From Neopestalotiopsis rosae (Eukaryota; Ascomycota; Sordariomycetes; Amphisphaeriales; Sporocadaceae), in assembly GCA_023078685.1 (NCBI GenBank), contig JALGAS010000004.1:1984001-2048000 (forward strand): DNA of 64,000 nt, read 5' to 3'. The notes under the pieces were generated by a model. It was not told the origin of the DNA. It saw only the letters and a program-made list of their open reading frames with translations, and ran no database searches. This document shows positions 56,006 through 64,000 of the stretch, piece by piece. The stretch's first letter is position 1. Each line of letters opens with the position of its first letter. The position numbers and the translations under genes are program-made.

Positions 56006-59000
56006 GTTGACTGCTCTTCCCCTATGGCAGGGACTTGTGGTGACGATGTTTGTGGAGGGTCGGGAGGGAAGCTTCGGGCTCGGACCAGCTCATGGACACT
56101 ACGGTGGAAGCGGAAACGTTGGTTACGAGCGGTATTGTCGGGTCGACAGATTTTTGAGAGTCTGTTTCGTGTGGCTTTATGTTTGATGGTGACACCATGT
56201 TTGATGAAACACCATTCGCCCTGGGTTGCCTTCTTTCTTGGGGAATCTAACGGTTGTATCGGCAAGGCAACAACGACACCGGATTCAAGGCACTAATGAT
56301 CTTCGACCTGGCCGCCGATATGGGCTTGACGCCACTATGCTGAAGAGCCCACTGGTTGCAGGAATATCCTCCTAGGTATCCAAGACGAGTCGGTGAACAG
56401 GCGACTATCCATTCGTCAAGGGATGTTTAGACCGCTCTTCGTTTGAGACGTTGGGACTGGGGGAAAGACAAGGGGAAGGTATATACCTTCACAATAAGAT
56501 GGGTCGCGAACTACCTGTTGCCTGCCATACATCATCTCGTAAACCTGGGGCATGGGGCAGCTTGGGGAACATCGGAGAGATCCGGAACACATTCTGAATC
56601 TCTATAGGCGATGAGATGATGCTCAGTATCCAGTAAAATCACTCGTCCTAGCGTTGGGTGCCCGACGGGAAGGCAGGTACCAAAGAATGAGTGTTCACCT
56701 GCTGGTGACCCTTGCGGCCGCGAGCAAGGCGGAATCAGATACTTATAGGGTAGGGGCGCAGTAAGCCATCAACCTCTAGGAAGCTATGTCAAGACTCGGC
56801 ACTAGTTACTCCATCAGGGCTTTATCTTGCTGCGGAAATGGCCATCGTATTTGGTGGGAAACGGCCGCAAAGGGCTGGCGAGCTCGCTCGCTCTCCTTGT
56901 TGTAGGGGGATCACCTAAGTAAGTACCAACCGAGACCCTTTTCTTGGACCACTCGTATGAACCATAACCCATCCAAGTACTTATGAGCTCACCATCTGCT
57001 AGTCTGGAACCTGCGCACCTGGTGGCTGCTCAAGCTGCTCTGCAACCGCAGGGATGCCTGACGCCTGCTATCCACCAAGAATCACTGCTTGTGAACGGGA
57101 GAGTTGCAGGCTCACCTGCTTGTGGCTTGCTGTTTCTGCGGGGAAAAGCTTGTAGCATGCCTTCCAGAAGCGCTCTGCAATTGGTACCTTGCAAAGACCT
57201 CGGGAGTGCCTACTACCTGGTCAGAGAGACTACCGACAGCTCTTTACAAGGCCAGGGCAGGAGCCAGGAGCCCAAAACGCCTGGGGGACTCAGACATGCT
57301 CTCTTCGGCAGCCTGTCGGAGAGATTTCTCCTCCACGCGATTCAAGACATGATCTGAGATCGAACAGCTTACGAAGGCGATTGGAAGGTGGCTGGCCTGC
57401 CTTGCGCTGCGCCGCGAGACAAGCTCGACCTCTGTCAAGCTAGGTCGAGACAAAGCCCCATTGGGCACAAGCTGTTTACGAATACCGCGACTTGACTGAC
57501 GGGCACCACGCAAGGAACAGGGATATGTATTTCCTGGACGACAATGAAAGTCAGAGCGCGCGCACGACATGATCTCCAGTAGCCGCTTGTATGCAGACGA
57601 GTCCCGGAAAGGCCGATGCAAGGCAATGCCAGGCGGCATTGATCAAAAAGCGGCTGGCGGCTCGCTGTCTGTAGCAGTAGCACTGCATAGGTTGGGTTGA
57701 TAACCCATCTGCTTATGCTGCAAGCAAGGACAGAATGACATGCATGTTTACGCTTACATTCATGCGTATGGGATTGAGCCAACTCGTCACATGAAAGCGT
57801 GGACTACAATCGTCTTCAAGCATTCGGACACAACATCAGTGAGTACTCCATATGTTGCATTCAAACACACGCAAGTACTTCGTACTGGAAATTTAATGGT
57901 TCATGTCTGCAGCTGTCAACCCATCAAGCAAAAAGCCGGGAAAAGAAGCAAGTTCTCCTCAACTCATAGTAAATGTTACCCTGGTCGACGAGTCGAGCTG
58001 AACGTGTGTGCTATTAATCTTCACACCCCACTCAGTCGAGGTCTGCAGATGGGCCGCCGATGCGACCAGGACTTTTGCTACCATAGCAAGCAGACGAATC
58101 CTCCAACTGCCCTGACGCCAGGTTCGTGGGCTCAAGATCCACATGCGCGCGTATCAATATTTCGTCACACGTCACACCTCTATTGAGACTAGGAAGGCCA
58201 AAAAGTCCAAAGATGGAGGATCACGGAATGGCGATAAGTGTCGGCTTAATGTGGATCTGCTATTGCAACTCTTCTTGGTGAACTCGAAACGATATTTCAA
58301 CGGTTAAGGCGACAATATCGATATTATTATTGTGCTGCGGGGCTCCACCGATGTCGGACTCACTGGCAATTATCAACTCCTCTGGATAGGTTCTGCCCAC
58401 GTTTTATCTCTAAGATTCAATTGGAGATTTCTTCTTCCGCAGAGTTACTTATTCATATCGGCTAGGTTCGGTATTCTGCGACACAACCAAGGGAGTTCTT
58501 ATGACGCTGGCGGTAGAACGGGCCGCGCGTTATAGGCTTCTCCATTTATTAACCTGCAAGCCACAGGCCGATCAGCGCTATGCTTATCGCTTTTCAGTGA
58601 GGAGAACCCAAAAAAGGTTCGTCTGCATATATAACTGGATACGTCGCAACGAATCAAGCAAGTGTGGCCGAAACATTATTGCTGCAATGCAGCCACCTAC
58701 TTTCACTGCAATTTGGAGCCACGAGACCTTGAATGGGAGCAAGGGCGGCCCCGGCAGTTCAAAGAGCCGGCTCATAGACTCGGCATCGTGCTATGAGTCG
58801 CTGCACTCGCTATATCTTGCGACGAGGTTGCTAGTGAGGCTCAATACGAAAATTGGCTTTCAACAATAAGTTGTTTTCTACATTGACGTCTTACCAGTTG
58901 ACACTGCTCCCCAGAGCCGCATGTCGGCTTTCAAAGGTGCCTGTCAAGAACGAGATTGCGTGCGTCGGCGTAGTGTCGAAAACATATCACATAGCTACCT

Positions 59001-62000
59001 GCCTGTTTCGTACATTCTGTCATCAGCCCATGATGGTCGACCTCCATGTACTATACTGGACTCATAGCCCCCGTTAGCGGTCAGTGGCGTCACTATACTC
59101 ACTATGTATCTAGCTGCAAGGCACAAGTCATATGGGCGTTCTCTCACAGCCTCATGGCTGTGCGTGATAGCCTCCAACATTCAGTCTTTACCGCTAAATA
59201 TCAAGGTGTTGCCATCGAACGACCCCTTACATAACTTCTTGACGAGTGGAACGGCCCATAACGGGCGCAAGGAAGCCGTTGAAGAAGAAGCGAGATGTTG
59301 CCTGGCCTATCATTCACGTCCATGACCCATTTCAACTTGCTTGTTGACTAGGAAAACACATGGCTTTGGTTACACAGCCTTTCTGTATATCTACATCTCT
59401 CACCGCCTAGACGAGGCAGCTTTGAGGATGAGGCAATGCTCGTTGACCCGACGGTATGGGCACTATGCAACCATCAGGCGACTTTGGGCACCAAAACTAC
59501 TGGGTCTCATGCACAATGGTTCTTCACGACGCGGCTTGGCTGATCTCTTGCGGTCGGCCTTAGGTGTTAGGCGGAGAGAGTCTGCAACGTCACTAGCATA
59601 TACCTGTTTAGACAGCATAGACAATCAAGAAATGCCTTGCGAAGATGAGTTAGTACAAAGCTTGGTGTAGCCGGGTCCTCCAACTGAGCGCTTGTTGCTC
59701 CAGTAAGCTTTCTGGCTCGGTAATATCCCTGGCCTTGGCTGCCTGTTTGTGTCTATCACCGAATTAAGAAAACTTGCGGCTTTGAGTTGGTTTATCTCGA
59801 CATGAGGCCCCAAGTATCTTATAAATGAGATCTTCCATTCGGGAGCTTGATCGTATAGATGCGCTTTGGGCAGACCAAGTAGATTTCTTAAGATCGAGGG
59901 CGGCCCCATGACTATATATCTCTACGATCTGAGCAGTGCCGTAAACTGACTGTGGCACAACGAAATAGTTACGATGACCGAGCTAATCGGTCATCCTTGC
60001 ACTTGGAAGGGCATTCAAAATCAGGCTATGCTGCGTGTTATTTAGCACATTGATTTGGTCGTACTGCATTTCTCGAGATTGGTGGCTGAGCGTGCGAAGA
60101 AATACTCTTGGCTCGAAGACAAACGGCATTTCGTGCTATTTGCCGGCAAGCCATGCTGTGGCTTGAGACATACGATCAATCCCGAGTCTCGCTCGACGGG
60201 AAGTCGATGTACCCCTCAGAGCAAGAAGCGTGTGCTTCTTTAGGTCTTTGGATTAGCTGTGTGGTGTAGATAACATGCTGCAGGATGCATATATTCAAAC
60301 CATTTTGCTTAGTGGGAGAATTGGCCCGACTTCGAGCTCGTTCGTCCTCGTTGTTTCAATATTGGAGAGAGCTGTTATTCAACCGATGTCTGTTCGGTAC
60401 TCCAGGCACTCTGCCTTTTGGTAGGCGATCGCCGATCTTCTTCTATTGATTAAGCATACTCTGGAAAATTCCGCGCCAGCCGCCGCGATCATAGTCATAA
60501 CCGCATATGTGTTGTAACAAGAGAGATCCAGGTTCTTCTTTGTTTCGTAAGAATAAATCTAGATCAGCGAAGACGTCTTAGAGATTGTGCTATCTGCGCG
60601 GCGATGTAGATAACACTCACCGCAGATCGTCTGCGCAGGCAGGTGTGTTAGGTTGCTCTCCAGGACCTCTCTTAATACTTCGACAGCATTAAGTCAGACC
60701 TATTTTACAAACTTCTCTGTTCCCATCTTGAATTTTCCATCGAATCAGGAAAGACTTACCTAGTCAAGTTTCCCAGTTCTAAGTGTTCGTGACTACTGCT
60801 TTCTCTGAACATATATTGAAGCTGTACAAGAAGAGCGCGAATCTGTGAGACTTGCTGTAACAGAGTATTTCTGCTCCTCTATGGTTCGACATCAAATGCC
60901 AAACAAGACATGGGCTAACGACGGTCGAGTCTTGGTTTCGCCCGCACCAAGTTGTGCTACCGTCGGGGGCCCCGATGCAGGAGCCTCAACCGGCTACGTC
61001 AAGAATATCTGGGGGGTACCACTGCATATGTGTGTATGTAAAATCGATGTATCACAGGGAGAACAAAAGGGTGAACATCATATCATAGTCGAGAATACTG
61101 TGTAAGGTTGTCACCGCAAGTAAATGATATGATACGCCTTCAATGTAGAGGGCTACTCCCACGTATCGTCGTGGTGGCCGACGCGCGCAGAAACTCATCA
61201 CGCTGTATTTCCTCCGGTGGAGATGGCTTCATTTGTTGTGACTCTGCTGCTCAAGCCAAGTACCTAGAGTAGACAAGCCTAAATCAAGGATCTTCTGCCA
61301 ATGTCGCCAGCCACTTTCTGGCGAAGTCGAAAATGGATTCGTGATAGCCTCAGAAAACGTGGCGTGATGCAGTTTCACTCTGCTTTTAATGAATGGGAAA
61401 ACATGCCAGACTTTGTGCGTATCTGGCTGTGCAAGCCTTTGTCATGTTGTAGACAAAATGCCGCGAGCGTGAACGTGCCTTCGTGGCTTCACATACCAGA
61501 TCAGATGATATCACGACAACACACTGAACGTAGATCTTGAAGTCCCAAAGATGCGTCACTGGCACTCGGATTAGTCGACAGCATTCGCACTGTCGACGTG
61601 AGTTGTGGATGTATAGGAAAGGAACATTTGTAACACTACTTGTTTCTTTTGCAAGTTACAAGACGCAAAGGACATCTACGCACTTACCTACCAGTGAGAT
61701 GGGATTCTTACGATCTACGGGGCTTTGGCACAACAAAAGCCTCAATTATACTAGCATCGCTGGGAGGTTGCCAAAGTCTCCACCCTCAGCAAGCACCACC
61801 TCCGCATTTGCTTCTATGGCAACATTCTAATGTCAAACCTTCCGGTCTCCTCATATGAATCGGACCGGTGAAGGCTTAGAGACGAGTGTTCTTGGTCGAC
61901 GATCATCGTCGAGTTGTTGTAGTAGCTTGGAGCGGCGGTGGAAGTTCCGAAGAGGACAAAGTCTTTTTTCCAAACAAGGGCGGCTCGGTGTCTTTGTGCC

Positions 62001-64000
62001 AGCTTCGGAATGGTGTACCATGTCTTAAACTGATATTGGAGATTATACTCGGTCGAGGGTTGGAGCAAACATTTCGCGCTTCACGATTAGCTGATCGAGT
62101 TTCTGGTTCGGCTTGTCGTCAGGTCGTAGTCGCTGAGTGCCGATGATAGCCTTCGTCGTTGTCGTCGTCGTCGTCGTCGTCGTTGCTGAAGGCTTGTAAT
62201 CTTTAGAGTTTGGAGAATCGTTGATCGCTCAGTACGTATCGTGCTTTCGAAGCGTTTGAGTGGTTTACTATGTAGTGCTCGGAGGGGCTCACTGACTCGG
62301 ACGGTTCTCGGCGCCTGGGAGGTCGATTTGGGCTCTGACGGCCGCGGAAGGAGAGTTCGATCGGTCTATGCTTTCGTGAGGGTGGTTAGATACCTAAGTG
62401 AGCTGATTTCATGGTGATAGGTTTCAATAAATCGGTAAATATTGCCTCGGTATCGGCTCACGCTCACCACAGCAGAGGCCCGACGTATAAATTGCGGACG
62501 GCCTCCAGGGTCTACAAAGTGCAATTCTGATCTCGGGTCTTCACCCTTTCCGTCAAGCGCCATCCTTCCGCAGAGATGTTCCACGAAGACCACCGGAAAG
62601 GACTGGTTGCCTCGTTGCTGGTACGTACAGGTCGGATCTCCCTGCATATTGGCCACTCCCTGGTGACTAGGCGTCTAAGTAGCGAACTGGCTGGTCAATA
62701 TCCACGCCATACCGTACGCTTAAGGTTCGCCATGACTTGTATAAGCTTAGCTTGGGCAATTGATCCAGAGGGTTGGGTCAGTATAGGAGTATCTGTCCTC
62801 GAGTCGTTTGCCTGACAAGGCCGTGCGTTCCTATAACAACCTCCACAAACCTCCCTTCACTCCGTGCAACCTTTCTCCCTTAACCTCTTGTTCAGTCTTT
62901 CATTGACATCGTCATCGTTTCGGTGAATGCAGGTGACTAGGTGATAATGACCCCTTTCGACAGCCACGTCTTCATTTGCGACAGCCTCATAGGGCAATGC
63001 GACCGCCTCTCTGCCCGTCACAGGGATGATTTAGCGAAAATAGCCAGCACAACCAAGATCAGCGAGCCTTACGACTCAGTGGAATTAATGACACCGTCTC
63101 GCGCTTCAGCGGATGCAACCCTTAAAGAAGATTGCTTCCGATACGTATGGCTTGAGCCTATCTCGCGGAAGAATTATGGATATCCAATGGCAAGAAGCTA
63201 ACACAAGGGATCAACCGTACGTACGGACGGGTCGTTCCTCTAATCCGCCTCCGCTGCAAGTGCACAAAATTCCCTTGCAGACAACATGGATGTTCATTCA
63301 GCTGAAATGGGTCTCGATTGGTCTTGACAAACATATCGCTAGCTAATTTGATAACCCTGAACCGGTCAACACCAGGTCGACAAATATAGCTCGCATATGT
63401 TACATCACATACGATATCTACGCAAATTAAGCAATATACCAGCGCATACAGCATTACGACTACCGCGCTTAACACCAAATGAATCCGAATGGGAATCTCG
63501 AAGTTCAACCGTGATAGGAATCTCCGCACTGGATTAAGATTCATGGGCCGTGGCACTCCAGTGAAGCTGCAGGACACTTAATGAACCAATCCCAGCAAGT
63601 TCCTATGCGGCTTTTAATGGTCATGAGGCCCACGGGCCGTATCTCTCCCTGGGATGATAGTAGTTTTGTTCTATTCAGGGGAGTATACCTGATTGGTAGT
63701 CGAGCCACTATAAAGAGCACTGTAACACGGGATTGGCTCAAACCCTAGGTCGGTGCCAGGCTCAGATGCAGTGCAAGTCCACTGATGTGCACACTGCTAC
63801 CCGCTCCCAGTCGCTAAAGTACTGCCAAGCAGGCCCAATGCGACGGGCCGCTGTATGTCACAAGGGAGGGCGAGGGAGGAAGCAGTTTTCCGATATGCCT
63901 GAGTAATGATCCTGACCCGGCACTGAGGAATCATGGACATTTTTAGTGTAGTCCGACATCTAGCATCGATCGGGCATCCGTTCCGACACGATGTACGATT
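56006..64000. other. Gene-poor 8-kb right arm, no credible gene
   Basis: Only short frames (up to about 150 codons) are present on both strands, overlapping one another and without motifs, signal peptides or splice patterns that extend them. A 124-codon ATG frame at 56983-57357 is the most protein-like but unsupported. No transposase, reverse transcriptase or long terminal repeat was recognised. Base composition is mixed rather than strongly AT-rich, so heavy RIP mutation is not evident by eye. No telomeric TTAGGG tract is seen at the right end. Confidence 0.4.
62153..62184. repeat. GTC/TCG trinucleotide microsatellite
   Basis: A run of GTC units, one interrupted by a T, in non-coding sequence. 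Confidence 0.8.

Noticed and set aside
56983..57357. 124-codon ATG frame in the gene-poor arm
   Set aside because: Three plus frames and one minus frame overlap there with similar lengths; no motif distinguishes one as real.

Overview
The window is nuclear DNA of a filamentous ascomycete, most likely a sordariomycete. The evidence is short spliceosomal introns (mostly 50-80 nt, GTAAGT-like donors, AG acceptors), a fungal Zn2Cys6 regulator, a fungus-type complex I 9.5 kDa subunit, a cerevisin-type vacuolar protease and OST/WBP1. The gene models below were spliced by hand. Twenty protein genes are supported with frame-consistent junctions or as an uninterrupted frame, and a few further short frames are reported at low confidence. 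No tRNA, rRNA or CRISPR array was found, and no intact transposon.

Layout. 1-16 kb is a conserved housekeeping block: the 3' two-thirds of a giant BEACH/WD40 protein (cut by the left edge), NUO9.5 (complex I), WBP1 (oligosaccharyltransferase), a vacuolar subtilisin and SAICAR synthetase. 16-22.5 kb holds lineage-type proteins: a secreted Ser/Thr/Pro-rich protein, a 99-residue membrane protein and a 1017-residue disordered protein. 23-33 kb is accessory metabolism: a CocE-type hydrolase divergent from a phytanoyl-CoA-dioxygenase-like enzyme, then a Zn2Cys6 factor divergent from an MFS transporter. 33-34 kb carries two small frames overlapping as TAATG. 35-41 kb returns to housekeeping: ribosomal protein eS27, a phosducin-like protein and an LRR protein. 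41-47.4 kb is accessory again: a hotdog thioesterase, then a FAD monooxygenase divergent from a monocarboxylate-type MFS porter. 49.5-52 kb encodes a phospholipase D-fold protein with an acidic repeat tail, and 55-56 kb a small disordered protein. From about 56 kb to the right end (8 kb) no credible gene was found.

How the genes may work together (inference). Three divergent pairs (hydrolase/dioxygenase, regulator/transporter, FAD monooxygenase/transporter) plus a thioesterase form a plausible catabolic or detoxification set, split in two by the eS27/phosducin/LRR block. Neighbouring sequence contains candidate CGG-type regulator sites. The most distinctive items are the repeated acidic tail of the PLD protein, the TAATG-coupled small ORFs, a decayed 116-bp tandem repeat at 26.9-27.5 kb and the hydrolase's altered catalytic region. 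None is proven to be a new system; each is set out with a decisive test.
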